NCBI RefSeq assembly: GCF_000337335.1
Contig: NZ_AOJN01000052.1
Span: 1 to 40,455 of the forward strand
From: Halorubrum distributum JCM 10118
Lineage (GTDB): Archaea; Halobacteriota; Halobacteria; Halobacteriales; Haloferacaceae
Direction: 5' to 3'
Length of the DNA stretch: 40,455 nt
Shown here piece by piece: positions 8,097 to 16,141 of this stretch; position 1 is the first letter of the stretch; each line of letters starts with the position of its first letter. Both the position numbers and the translations under genes were made by a program. The notes beneath the pieces were generated by a model. That model saw only the letters and a program-made list of their open reading frames with translations. It was not told the DNA's origin and did not search any database.

Positions 8097-8143
8097 CGTT
8101 TATAAATGGAATTTCGGTTTTGCCGTTGGCCGTTTATAAATGG
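8097..8143 (+). repeat. Direct repeat CGTTTATAAATGG, two copies
   Basis: The 13-base sequence occurs at 8097-8109 and 8131-8143, 34 bases apart, immediately left of structured element copy A. Its core TTATAAATG recurs inverted at 8424-8432 (CATTTATAA) on the right side of that element. The boxes could be TATA elements or the borders of an insertion. Outside them, 7901-8096 holds no recognisable gene. Confidence 0.6.
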
Positions 8144-8164
8144 TTGAGGCTGGTGGGATGACAA

Positions 8165-8432
8165 CCGCCAAAGCCCCAGCCGGGAGGCCGGCGCACGCTC
8201 GCTGCGTTCCTCAGTCGCTCACTTCGCTCGCTCCCTGCGGTACTTACTTCGCCTGCGCCGGCCTCCCGGCTGCCCCTTTGAGTCCCGCCCCGCACAGCGA
8301 CCGCACCTCACACCTCCCCAGCCTCGTCGCTGGCGGTCTTCGCTTCGCTCGACCGCCAGCGACTCCCTCGCACCGTCGGTTCGCGGCCCTCCGGGCCGCT
8401 CACCGGGGCGCGCCACCGCCTGTCATTTATAA
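8165..8432. repeat. Structured dispersed element, copy A
   Basis: This intergenic element is related to copies at 25805-26070 and 27328-27640. Hairpin I: CAAAG (8169-8173) pairs with CTTTG (8276-8280), then a CCC/CCC 3x3 internal loop, then a perfect 19-bp stem 8177-8195 with 8254-8272, and a 58-base loop. Next comes a conserved linker, tgagtcccgccccgcacagc (8279-8298). Hairpin II is 8326-8338 with 8351-8363 (13 bp perfect, loop containing CGCTTCGCTC). Hairpin III is 8383-8389 with 8393-8399. The ends carry inverted TTATAAATG boxes. No promoter-driven gene is evident. The strand of any transcript is unknown. Confidence 0.8.
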
Positions 8433-8570
8433 CCCCTCGTCGCCGTCGCTTACGACTATTTAAATACGACATTGTGGCCGGCAATCTGAGATACCCACTC
8501 CCGTAACCGATCGAGAAGCACGCTTCAGCTATCGGCTGTTTCAGGCATGTCGGTGCTTATAAAGAGAAGT

Positions 8571-9311
8571 GGCTCTGTTGAAATCCTTAGAAAGTGATAT
8601 ATTCTGTTTCGATTACGGTCAATACAGAGTGTAGATTCAGCGAAGTATCTTAGATAACGGTAGGCGTCACGAAAGGCGAACTAGTCGGTGGCGTAGAATA
8701 CAACCAATTTGGATGAACAGACTCTAGTCATGTGGAGAAAATTTATCTTTTTATCATTTGTAACTACAATTTGTGTCCGAACAGCTCTCCAATACTGAGA
8801 TAGATATTGGACTTATCGCCCAGACAGCCTTCGTTCTTGCCGTGGTGATCGGCATCCCTTCGGCGTTTGCGCTCGATGGACAACTCCGCTCTCTCGTCTT
8901 CGTAATCCTAGCCGTCCTGCTGCTCGTGGGCTTTCTCGTCGTCGGTTACCGCCACGCACGCCGACAGAAGTCTCTCCATCAGCACGTTGCTTTTTTAATA
9001 GTTTGGTTCGGCAGTTTCCCTCTAGCGGGCCGACTCGCTCGCACAGCAAGCGGCCGCCTCCCAGAGCCGATTCCCGACCTCTTGGCAATAGGCGTCACGC
9101 TCGGTGCACTGTGGATTGGCTCACGGCTTGCCTACGGTGGTGCACTGACCCGGGCGCTGTTTGGGTCAGACTGAGACTTCACGAGGAGACAGAACTGGTC
9201 AGTCGAGGTCCAGCCACTTCCAATACAGATGTTCTATGTCGTATTCGCACCCTTCAGCGACCGGACGTTTCAAGCAATAATATGTCTGAACAATAGGATT
9301 TCAACAGAGCC
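8571..9311. mobile_element. IS6-like transposable unit without transposase
   Basis: Perfect 17-bp terminal inverted repeats GGCTCTGTTGAAATCCT lie at 8571-8587 and, inverted, at 9295-9311. They are flanked by an 8-bp direct duplication AGAGAAGT (8563-8570 and 9312-9319). The GGxxCTGTTGxAA end and the 8-bp duplication are hallmarks of the IS6 family, which is common in haloarchaea. The 741-bp length also resembles an IS6 element, but the interior encodes a 133-residue membrane protein and no recognisable DDE transposase. The interior is much more AT-rich than the surroundings, which indicates foreign origin. It is probably a non-autonomous element mobilised in trans. The ends and duplication are direct observation; the family name is inference. 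Confidence 0.85.
8773..9174 (+). CDS. Cargo membrane protein of the IS6-like unit
   Basis: The 133-residue product has about four predicted membrane helices (near 14-34, 37-58, 71-88 and 101-121) and a basic loop, YRHARRQKSLHQH, after helix 2. It starts with GTG at 8773; no better start is in frame. An AT-rich stretch, AAAATTTATCTTTTTATC, lies 20-37 bases upstream and could serve as promoter. Codon use is less GC-biased than in neighbouring genes, in line with acquisition by transfer. I recognise no family. It lies entirely inside the terminal inverted repeats, so it moves with the element. It is not a transposase: the IS6 DDE and zinc-binding motifs are absent. Confidence 0.6.
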   Translation: MSEQLSNTEIDIGLIAQTAFVLAVVIGIPSAFALDGQLRSLVFVILAVLLLVGFLVVGYRHARRQKSLHQHVAFLIVWFGSFPLAGRLARTASGRLPEPIPDLLAIGVTLGALWIGSRLAYGGALTRALFGSD

Positions 9312-9349
9312 AGAGAAGTTTAACAGCGCCTTCCGGTCACGAGACCCGA

Positions 9350-10522
9350 TTACTTCTCGATGATACTCTCCTCGACGGCCTCGCCGAAGTGGCGCGCCAC
9401 GTCCTCGTAGTAGACGAGCGCCTCGTCGCCCGGCTCGACGTCGGTGACGGCCTTCCGCCCCTCGCTCGTGGCGATCTTCACGGTCTCGGCGTTCTGGATG
9501 AGCGTCTCGATCCGGTCGGTTCCGTCCTCCGTCTCTATCTCCGCCTGGATCCTGAACATCGGGCGCTTCTCGATCTTCACCCGGCCGACGACCGCCTCGC
9601 GGGTGTGGCCGTCGGTGTCGACGACTTGGACCTCGTCGCCGCTCGACAGCTCCGCGAGGTAGTTCGTGCCGCCCTCGGCGTTGCGGACGTACGCGTGGAC
9701 CGCGCCGGCGTTCACGCGGAACGGTCGCGAGGCGACGTACGGCGACTCCGCGGTCTCGGCGTGGACGAAGAAGAGCCCACGCGACATCGAGCCGACGAGC
9801 ATTCCCTCGCTGTCGTCCATCAGCGACCCGGTGTCGATGCAGACGCGGTCCGCCATCCCGGTCTGTTCGACCTCGGTCACCTCGGCGTGCCGGAGGTCCA
9901 GCGTCTCGCGGTCGGCCGCGTCGCGGGCCTCGACCGCACCGCGGATCTCGTCGGGCGAGTCGGCGTCGAGCAGGACGCCGTCGGCGCCGATCTCCAGCGT
10001 CTCGAACGCGGTCCGGGCCTCCGCGGCCGTCGTCGCGCCCGCGACGAGGTGCGTCTCGTCGCCGACCCGGGCGATGAGGTTCTCTAAGGGGATGATCGAC
10101 CAGTCCTCGCCGATGACCACGGTGAACTCGGCCTCGTCGGCCGCGGCCTCGGCGAACTCCTCGTACTCGGTGCCGAGGACGCGGACGTACGCGCCCTGCG
10201 CGCGGTCGTCGCGGCGGCGCAGCGTGGTCAGGTCCGCCGACCCGGAGAAGTCGTCCGGCATCGAGACCGTCCCGTCGCCCTCGCCGCCCTTGCCGACGAA
10301 GTACGCGTCGGCCTCGACGTCGCTCTCGGCGTCGTCGATCACGTCGGCGTCCGAGCGGAACGCCGCCACGTTCACGTCGCCGAGCTCCCGGACGCGGCCG
10401 ACGTCGCCCTCGTCGACGAGCACCCAGTCCGCGCCGGCCTCGATGGCCGTCGTGACCCGTCGCTTGCGCGCCTCCCAGTCGCCGACGTCGCCGTCGGCTT
10501 TGACCCAGACCGTGCGTGTCAT
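9350..10522 (-). CDS. 3-dehydroquinate synthase II (archaeal AroB')
   Basis: This 390-residue enzyme is of the archaeal MJ1249 type. It uses NAD+ to convert 2-amino-3,7-dideoxy-D-threo-hept-6-ulosonate to 3-dehydroquinate by oxidative deamination and cyclisation. It starts MTRTVWVKADGDVGDWE, and the body carries family-typical blocks such as SADLTTLRRRD, GEDWSIIPLENLIA, DRVCIDTGSLM, GEGMLVGSMSRGLFFVHAET-like text around residues 240-260, and RPFRVNAGAVHAYV. The frame is open upstream, but ATG at 10522 has GTTTTCAAGC 28 bases before it and matches the family start. Its pathway partner, ADTH synthase, is at 12224-13015 on the same strand, with an unrelated opposite-strand gene between. The IS6-like unit ends only 39 bases beyond its stop. 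Confidence 0.93.
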   Translation of the reverse strand: MTRTVWVKADGDVGDWEARKRRVTTAIEAGADWVLVDEGDVGRVRELGDVNVAAFRSDADVIDDAESDVEADAYFVGKGGEGDGTVSMPDDFSGSADLTTLRRRDDRAQGAYVRVLGTEYEEFAEAAADEAEFTVVIGEDWSIIPLENLIARVGDETHLVAGATTAAEARTAFETLEIGADGVLLDADSPDEIRGAVEARDAADRETLDLRHAEVTEVEQTGMADRVCIDTGSLMDDSEGMLVGSMSRGLFFVHAETAESPYVASRPFRVNAGAVHAYVRNAEGGTNYLAELSSGDEVQVVDTDGHTREAVVGRVKIEKRPMFRIQAEIETEDGTDRIETLIQNAETVKIATSEGRKAVTDVEPGDEALVYYEDVARHFGEAVEESIIEK

Positions 10523-10545
10523 TGTCGAATCGTCGCGGCGCGCCG

Positions 10546-10555
10546 GCTTGAAAAC
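10546..10555 (-). promoter_or_regulatory. TATA box of DHQ synthase II gene
   Basis: The minus-strand GTTTTCAAGC is centred 28 bases before the ATG at 10522 and supports that start as a leaderless one. Confidence 0.5.
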
Positions 10556-10643
10556 TGCGAAAGGGTCGGGCGTTGCGGGCGGCGGCCCGGCAGACGACAA
10601 AGCACTTATCGGTGAGATAGTATCGTCTGACACACGCCCCCGT

Positions 10644-12197
10644 ATGACGCAACCAAGCCAGCGCCTCTCGGACGCGGGGTCCCGGTACGCCGCGGCGCGC
10701 GAGTCCCTGCGCGAACGCGCGCGGCCACACCTCGGGATCGACCCGCGGGCGCTCGGCGCGTTCCGGATCGCGGCGGCGCTGGTGATCCTCTCTGACCTGC
10801 TGATCTACCGGCTTCCGGCGGTGCGGACGTTCTACACGGACGACGGCGTCCTCCCCCGCGCGACGCTCGCCGAGGTCTTCCCGCTGTTGGAGCGGGCGTC
10901 CCTCTACGCGATTTCCGGATCGGCGCGGGTACAGACGGGGCTGCTCGCGGTTACCGCCGTCGCCGCCGCCTGCCTGCTGGTCGGCTATCGCACGCGGGCG
11001 GCGGCGGGCCTCTCGGCCCTCCTGCTCGCGTCGCTGTACGCGCGGAACCCGTACGTGCTCAACGGCGGGAACACGGTGCTTGTCGCCTTCCTGTTCTTGA
11101 GCCTCTTCCTCCCGCTCGACGCCCGCTGGTCGCTCGGTGCGGGCCGCCGGAGCGTTCGCGGGGAGCCGAACGACGCTGACGGAGGTGCGGGCGCCGGGGG
11201 AGGCGACGCCGGTGACCGGCGGATCTGTACGATCGGCACGGCCGTCACGCTCCTGACGCTCGTGTCGATATACGCGGCGAACGCGGTCTCGAAGTACCGG
11301 AGCGGCGCCTGGATGTCGGGGACTGCCGTCCCCCGGATCTTCCAGCTGGGCGAGTTCACCGTCGGGCTGGGGCCGCTCGTCTCGGAGTACACCGCGGCCC
11401 TCACCGCGATCAACTGGCTCTGGATCGCGCTCCTCTCCGTCTCCCCCCTGCTGGTCGTCGCGACCGGGCGGCGCAGGACCGGGATCGCCCTCGCGTTCGT
11501 CTCCGCCCACCTCGGCATGGCTGCGACGATGCGGCTCGCGGTGTTCCCGTACGTCATGAGCGCGGTCCTGCTCCTGTTCCTCCCGCCCGACGCGTGGGAC
11601 CGCGCCGAGGCCGTCGCGTCGAGGGTCTCCGAGTCCACGGGGCTCGCGGGGACCGATCGGTCGCACCGGAGCGACGGCGGGACCGACGCACGGACCCCCT
11701 CTCCGACCCCGTCGCAGACCCGCCGCGGGATCAGGGCGGGCGCCGCCGCGCTGCTCGTCGGCTTCTTCCTCGCGCTCGTGTGGTGGCAGGCGGCGGGGGT
11801 CGGGCTCGTCGACCTCCCGGCACAGGAGTCGACCGGACAGCTGTCGGAGGTGAGCTGGTCGTTCTTCGCCCCGAACCCACCGGACGCCTCGGGCTGGTAC
11901 GTCGTCGCGGGGACGCTCGAATCCGGCGACGCGATCGACCTGCGCGACGGCGGCGCGGTCTCGTACGACCGGCCGCCGGACGCGGCGGAGACGTATCCGT
12001 CGACCCTCTGGCACCAGTTCGGCTTCAGAATGAAGAGCGCCGGCGAGTCGCAGTATCGGCCGGTGGCGGCGTACGCCTGCGAGCGATCGGACCGCGACTT
12101 GGAGTCCGTCGCGGTCGTCCACGTCGAACAGCCCGTCGACTCGGACGGCCCGGTCGGGGAACCGGACGCGGAAGAGCGAGTGCGCGTCGCCTGCTGA
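10644..12197 (+). CDS. HTTM-domain integral membrane protein
   Basis: This 517-residue membrane protein of the HTTM (horizontally transferred transmembrane; vitamin K-dependent gamma-carboxylase-like) superfamily opens with FRIAAALVILSDLLIYRL and FYTDDGVLPR, the usual HTTM entry. Several more helices follow to about residue 310, then a Ser/Thr/Asp-rich linker (about 330-365), a further helix, and a soluble C-terminal part with SWSFFAPNPPDASGWYVV, a common HTTM tail block. The Lys and His expected of true gamma-carboxylases cannot be assigned, so carboxylation is not claimed. The start is ATG at 10644; GATAGTATC about 24 bases upstream could be its TATA box, shared with the divergent DHQ synthase II gene. 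Substrate and role are unknown. Confidence 0.8.
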   Translation: MTQPSQRLSDAGSRYAAARESLRERARPHLGIDPRALGAFRIAAALVILSDLLIYRLPAVRTFYTDDGVLPRATLAEVFPLLERASLYAISGSARVQTGLLAVTAVAAACLLVGYRTRAAAGLSALLLASLYARNPYVLNGGNTVLVAFLFLSLFLPLDARWSLGAGRRSVRGEPNDADGGAGAGGGDAGDRRICTIGTAVTLLTLVSIYAANAVSKYRSGAWMSGTAVPRIFQLGEFTVGLGPLVSEYTAALTAINWLWIALLSVSPLLVVATGRRRTGIALAFVSAHLGMAATMRLAVFPYVMSAVLLLFLPPDAWDRAEAVASRVSESTGLAGTDRSHRSDGGTDARTPSPTPSQTRRGIRAGAAALLVGFFLALVWWQAAGVGLVDLPAQESTGQLSEVSWSFFAPNPPDASGWYVVAGTLESGDAIDLRDGGAVSYDRPPDAAETYPSTLWHQFGFRMKSAGESQYRPVAAYACERSDRDLESVAVVHVEQPVDSDGPVGEPDAEERVRVAC

Positions 12198-12223
12198 GGC
12201 GGATCCCGAGCGCGATCGACCCC

Positions 12224-13015
12224 TTACGCCTCGACGAATCCGCCCGCCCGCAGCGCCTCCTCGACGGCGGCGTCGTCGTGGACGACCGCGGAGACGGCGC
12301 GCGCGATCCCCTCGGGGTCGTCGTGCTGGAAGATCGACCGCCCCATCGACACGCCGGCGGCGTCGCCGTCCATGGCGCCGCGGACCATCTCCACCGTCTC
12401 GCGGTCGGTCCCCTTCGAACCGCCGGCGATGACGACCGGGAGCCGGGTCGACTCCGTCACGCGTTCGAAGGAGTCGCCGTCGCCGGAGTAGCCCGTCTTC
12501 ACCACGTCAGCGCCGAGCTCCTCGGCGAGCCGGACGGCGTGCCCGAGCGCCTCCGGGTCGGACTCGTCGACTCCCGGGCCGCGCGCGTACGCCATCGCGA
12601 GGACGGGGAGCCCGAGCCGCTCGGCGTCGGCCGTCAGCTCGGCGAGCTCCTCGATCTGGTCCGGCTCGTGGTCGGAACCGACGTTGATGTGGAAGGAGAC
12701 GGCGTCGGCGCCGGCGCGGACCGCGTCCTCCGCGGTGCCGGTGACGCGCTTGTCGCTCTCGTCGGGCCCGATCGTCGTCGACCCGTTGAGGTGGACGATG
12801 TAGCCCGCGTCGTTCTTGTTCTCGTGGACGCGGGGCGCGATCCCGCGCTGGGTGAGCACCGCGTCCGCGCCGCCGCTCGTGACGCCGTCGATCGTCGACT
12901 CGATGTCGACGAGCCCCTCGACGGCGCCCATCGTGATCCCGTGGTCCATCGGGACGATGAGGTATCGGTCGTTCGTGGAGATGCGGTCGAGTCGTGCCGA
13001 GAGTCCTGCTGTCAT
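12224..13015 (-). CDS. ADTH synthase, class I aldolase-like (AroA')
   Basis: This 263-residue enzyme is 2-amino-3,7-dideoxy-D-threo-hept-6-ulosonate synthase (MJ0400 type). It condenses aspartate semialdehyde with 6-deoxy-5-ketofructose 1-phosphate, starting the archaeal route to dehydroquinate. The TIM-barrel aldolase motifs are clear: IVPMDHGITMG (Asp24, His25), the QRGIAPRV segment, the proposed acid/base Tyr in LAMAYARGPG (Tyr143), the Schiff-base lysine in ADVVKTGYSGD (Lys173), and phosphate-binding IAGGSKG and GVSMGRSIFQH. Class I fructose-bisphosphate aldolase (DhnA) is the alternative, but the gene neighbourhood (DHQ synthase II, trpCBA) favours the shikimate role. The frame is open to 13048; the family begins at MTAGLSARLDRI, so I use ATG 13015. 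Confidence 0.9.
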   Translation of the reverse strand: MTAGLSARLDRISTNDRYLIVPMDHGITMGAVEGLVDIESTIDGVTSGGADAVLTQRGIAPRVHENKNDAGYIVHLNGSTTIGPDESDKRVTGTAEDAVRAGADAVSFHINVGSDHEPDQIEELAELTADAERLGLPVLAMAYARGPGVDESDPEALGHAVRLAEELGADVVKTGYSGDGDSFERVTESTRLPVVIAGGSKGTDRETVEMVRGAMDGDAAGVSMGRSIFQHDDPEGIARAVSAVVHDDAAVEEALRAGGFVEA

Positions 13016-13105
13016 TGTGGGGTGGGTCGTTGTGTGAGTCTGTGGCAATCGGAGGTAAGTCGGTTTCGTTCGGGGACGTATTGTACCGTTCCGGTCCGGA
13101 GCGGC

Positions 13106-13951
13106 TCAGGCGGACTCGACGGCCTCGGTCCGCGAGCGGTAGCCGCGCCTGGCGCCCTCCTTCAGCTCGCGGGAGAGCGCCTCCAGCCGGTCGGCGACCT
13201 CGTCGGTCGACAGGTCCTCGGCGACGCCCTCGGCGACCACGTCGACGAGCGCCGAGCCGACGATGATCCCGTCGGCGCCGCCCGCGACGATGCGCTCGGC
13301 GTGCTCACCGGTCGAGATGCCGAAGCCGACCGCCTTCGGCACGTCGTACTCGCGGAGACGGTCGAGGCTCTCCGTGGTCTGGTCGGAGACGTCGTCGCGG
13401 GCGCCGGTCGTTCCCAGCCGCGCCTGGACGTACACGTAGCCGGAGACGTTCTCCATCATGCGGTCCAGTCGGTCGCCGCGCGTCGTCGGCGCGACGATGA
13501 AGACGAGGTCGAGCCCGAACTCGTCGCACGCCTCGCGCAACGGGTCCGCCTCCTCGGCCGGCAGGTCCGGGACGACGAGCCCCTGAATGCCGGCCGCGGC
13601 GGCGCGCTCGACGAAGGGGCGCGGCCCCTCGCCCTCGCCGTACTGGTAGATGAGATTGTAGTACGTCATACACACCAGCGCGGCGTCGACGTCGAGCTCC
13701 TCCGCGAACTCGAAGAAGCGAGTGGGCGTCATCCCCGCGTCGAGCGAGCGGACGAGCGCCTCCTGGATCGTCGACCCCTCGGCGATCGGCTCGGAGAACG
13801 GGAGCCCGAGCTCGATCACGTCGGCGCCGCCGCGGTCGAGCGCCTCGACGTACGCCTTCGACGACTCGTAGTCGGGGTCGCCGACGACGAGGTACGGGAC
13901 GTAGGCGGGGCCGTCGGCGAACGCGGCGGCGATGGCCTCGGAGTTGGCCAT
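13106..13951 (-). CDS. trpA: Tryptophan synthase alpha chain
   Basis: The 281-residue alpha subunit cleaves indole-3-glycerol phosphate and passes indole to TrpB. It has the (beta/alpha)8 order with [10 protein letters not shown], the catalytic Glu47 in [23 protein letters not shown] loop 6, [15 protein letters not shown], and phosphate-binding VGFGIST and GIIVGSALV. In bacterial enzymes the loop reads SDPxADG, with Asp60 as second catalytic acid; here both Asp positions are Glu (SEPIAEG, Glu54 and Glu58). The start codon abuts the trpB stop with no gap, and the order on the minus strand is trpC-trpB-trpA, a tight operon. Confidence 0.96.
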   Translation of the reverse strand: MANSEAIAAAFADGPAYVPYLVVGDPDYESSKAYVEALDRGGADVIELGLPFSEPIAEGSTIQEALVRSLDAGMTPTRFFEFAEELDVDAALVCMTYYNLIYQYGEGEGPRPFVERAAAAGIQGLVVPDLPAEEADPLREACDEFGLDLVFIVAPTTRGDRLDRMMENVSGYVYVQARLGTTGARDDVSDQTTESLDRLREYDVPKAVGFGISTGEHAERIVAGGADGIIVGSALVDVVAEGVAEDLSTDEVADRLEALSRELKEGARRGYRSRTEAVESA

Positions 13952-15265
13952 CTACATCCCCTCCGTGAACATCGACATGTCGGGCGCGTTCGGCACGTCC
14001 CGCTGGTCCGTCTCCTCGATGGCGGCGTCGAGGTCCTTGTCGCCGCGGCCGGAGACGTTCACGACCACGCGCTCGCCGAGCTCCTCGTGGTGCTCCTCGA
14101 GGAAGCCGAACGCGTGGGCCGTCTCCAGCGCGGGGATGATGCCCTCGGTGTTCGAGAGCCGGTGGAACCCCTCCAGCGCGGCGTCGTCGTCGACGGCGAC
14201 CGGGCTCACGCGCCCCTCGTCGACGAGGTACGCGAGCTCCGGCCCGACGCCGGCGTAGTCGAGCCCGGAGGAGACGGAGTGGCTCTCCATGATCTGCCCG
14301 TCCGAGTCCTGGAGGAGCTTCGTCCGCGCCCCGTGGAGGACGCCCTCCTCGCCGGCGTACAGCGACGCGGAGTTGGGCGCGACGCCCGCCGCCTCGTCGA
14401 CTTCGAGCGTGGAGCCGCCGGCCTCGACCGCGTGGAGCGCGACGGACTCGTCGTCGACGAACTCGGCGAACGTCCCCATCGTGTTGGAGCCGCCGCCCGC
14501 GCAGGCGACCACGTCGGTCGGGAGCCCGCCCGTCTTCTCGATCGCCTGCTCGCGGGCCTCCTCGGAGATGACCGCTTGGAAGTCGCGGACCATCACCGGG
14601 AACGGGTGCGGGCCGACGATAGACCCGATCACGTAGTGGGTGTCCTCGACCGTCTCGGCCCAGTCGCGCATCGTCTCGGAGATGGCCTCCTTCAGCGTCC
14701 CGCGGCCCGTCGTGACCGGCTTCACCTCGGAGCCGTTGAGCTTCATCCGGAACACGTTGGGCCGCTGGCGGTTGATGTCGCGTTCGCCCATGTAGATCGT
14801 ACAGGGCATGTCGAGGTGGGCGGCCGCCATCGCGGTCGCGGTGCCGTGCTGGCCGGCGCCGGTCTCCGCGATGATGCGCTCCTTGCCCATGTACTTCGCC
14901 AAGAGGACTTGGCCGAGCGCGTTGTTCAGCTTGTGGGCGCCGCCGTGGAGCAGGTCCTCGCGCTTGAGGTACACCTCGGTGTCGTAGCGCTCCGAGAGCC
15001 GGTCGGCGCGCTGGAGCGGCGTCGGCCGCCCGCCGAAGTCGGCGAGCCGCTCGCGGAACTCGTCCATGAAGCCGTCCTCGTTGTTCAGGACGTAGCGCCC
15101 GTACGCGTCGGCCAGCTCTTCGATCGCGGGCATCAGCGCCTCGGGGACGTACTGGCCGCCGTAGCGGCCGAACTTCCCGTCGTCGCGGCCGCGCTCGCGG
15201 CCCGGTCGCCGCGAGGGCGCCGTGTCGTTCGGTTCCTCCGTCGTCCGCGTGTCGGTCTCGCTCAT
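13952..15265 (-). CDS. trpB: Tryptophan synthase beta chain
   Basis: This 437-residue PLP enzyme makes L-tryptophan from indole and serine. It shows [12 protein letters not shown] at 31-42, [32 protein letters not shown] with the PLP lysine at 112, [13 protein letters not shown] with the catalytic Glu, the phosphate-binding GGGSNTMG, and the C-terminal [15 protein letters not shown] charged 30-residue N-terminal extension, rich in Thr, Glu and Arg, precedes the conserved core and is typical of halophilic padding. This is the TrpB1-type, TrpA-partnered form. Its ATG overlaps the trpC stop by four bases, so the genes are translationally coupled. Confidence 0.97.
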   Translation of the reverse strand: MSETDTRTTEEPNDTAPSRRPGRERGRDDGKFGRYGGQYVPEALMPAIEELADAYGRYVLNNEDGFMDEFRERLADFGGRPTPLQRADRLSERYDTEVYLKREDLLHGGAHKLNNALGQVLLAKYMGKERIIAETGAGQHGTATAMAAAHLDMPCTIYMGERDINRQRPNVFRMKLNGSEVKPVTTGRGTLKEAISETMRDWAETVEDTHYVIGSIVGPHPFPVMVRDFQAVISEEAREQAIEKTGGLPTDVVACAGGGSNTMGTFAEFVDDESVALHAVEAGGSTLEVDEAAGVAPNSASLYAGEEGVLHGARTKLLQDSDGQIMESHSVSSGLDYAGVGPELAYLVDEGRVSPVAVDDDAALEGFHRLSNTEGIIPALETAHAFGFLEEHHEELGERVVVNVSGRGDKDLDAAIEETDQRDVPNAPDMSMFTEGM

Positions 15266-16137
15266 GTGGGTGTCTCCGTGGTGTCTCGGGTGCCGCTTTC
15301 GCCGCTCGCATCGTCCTCGTCGTCGGCCGCGTCGTACGCGTCCCCCTCCGCGGCGCCGTCACCGTCCGCCTCCGCCCGCACCAGTTCGCGCGTGTTCGCT
15401 TCCACGTCGCCGTCCATGATCGCGCTGCCGACGAGCAGGGCGTCGGCGCCCGCCGTCCGCATCCGGCGGACGTCCGCCGGCGAGCCGATGCCGCTCTCGG
15501 CGATCAGCGTAGCGTCGTCCGGGACGTGGGGCGCCACGGACTCGAAGGTTCCGAGGTCGACGACGAGTTCCGCGAGGTCCCGGTTGTTCACGCCGATCGT
15601 CGTCGCGCCCGCGTCGACCGCGCGCTCCAGCTCCTCGCGGTCGTGGACCTCCACGAGGACCTGAAAGCCGCGGTCGCGCGCCGCGGCGAGCAGGTCCGGG
15701 AGGTCGTCGCCGACGAACCGCGCGATCAGGAGGACGACGTCGCTCTCGACGGCGTCCAGCTGCGCCTCGTCGACGACGAAGTCCTTCCGAAGGACCGGCA
15801 CGTCGACGGCTTCGCGCACGCGTCCGAGCGTGTCGACGCTCCCGCCGAAATGTTCCGGCTCGGTGAGCACGCTCAGCGCGACCGCCCCGCCGGCGACCAT
15901 CCCCTCCGCGAGCGCGACGGGGTCGTCCTCGCGGCTGCCCTCGGTCGTCGGGCTCGTCGGCTTCACCTCGGCGATCACCGGAACGCGCCCGTCGGCCTCG
16001 GCCCGCTCGAACGCGGCCTCGAGGTCGCGCGGCGCGACCGAGACGGCCTCTCCGGCCTCCGCGGCCGCGTCAGCCCGGTCCCGTGCGGCGGACAGGATCG
16101 ATCTGACCGCTGGCGCCAGCTCGTCTGGATCGTCCAT
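15262..16137 (-). CDS. trpC: Indole-3-glycerol-phosphate synthase
   Basis: This 291-residue (beta/alpha)8 enzyme converts CdRP to indole-3-glycerol phosphate. Signatures are [16 protein letters not shown] (catalytic Lys, substrate Ser), [61 protein letters not shown] and LLVGSAIM. The core ends near residue 250. An extra C-terminal tail of about 40 residues is almost purely acidic and small ([19 protein letters not shown]), unusual beside normal TrpC of about 250. It leads the trpCBA operon. The start ATG 16137 lies about 29 bases after a CTTATGAAC box, so the mRNA is probably leaderless. Confidence 0.95.
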   Translation of the reverse strand: MDDPDELAPAVRSILSAARDRADAAAEAGEAVSVAPRDLEAAFERAEADGRVPVIAEVKPTSPTTEGSREDDPVALAEGMVAGGAVALSVLTEPEHFGGSVDTLGRVREAVDVPVLRKDFVVDEAQLDAVESDVVLLIARFVGDDLPDLLAAARDRGFQVLVEVHDREELERAVDAGATTIGVNNRDLAELVVDLGTFESVAPHVPDDATLIAESGIGSPADVRRMRTAGADALLVGSAIMDGDVEANTRELVRAEADGDGAAEGDAYDAADDEDDASGESGTRDTTETPT

Positions 16138-16141
16138 TACT

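Noticed and set aside
8140-8463. 107-codon frame through structured element A, with a similar peptide (AHARCxPQSL, APLSPAPH) from copy B on the minus strand
   Set aside because: The similarity follows from nucleotide conservation of the element. Changes between copies fit base pairing rather than codons, and copy C breaks the frame by its insertion, so these are not genes.
9180-9311. Short minus-strand frame inside the IS-like unit ending EYDIEHLYWKWLDLD
   Set aside because: It has no start codon or promoter and does not resemble IS6 transposase. It is too short to separate from chance.
11594-15664. A 1356-codon plus-strand frame
   Set aside because: It runs antisense to ADTH synthase and trpA/trpB/trpC, which have full family motifs. 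It is a shadow.
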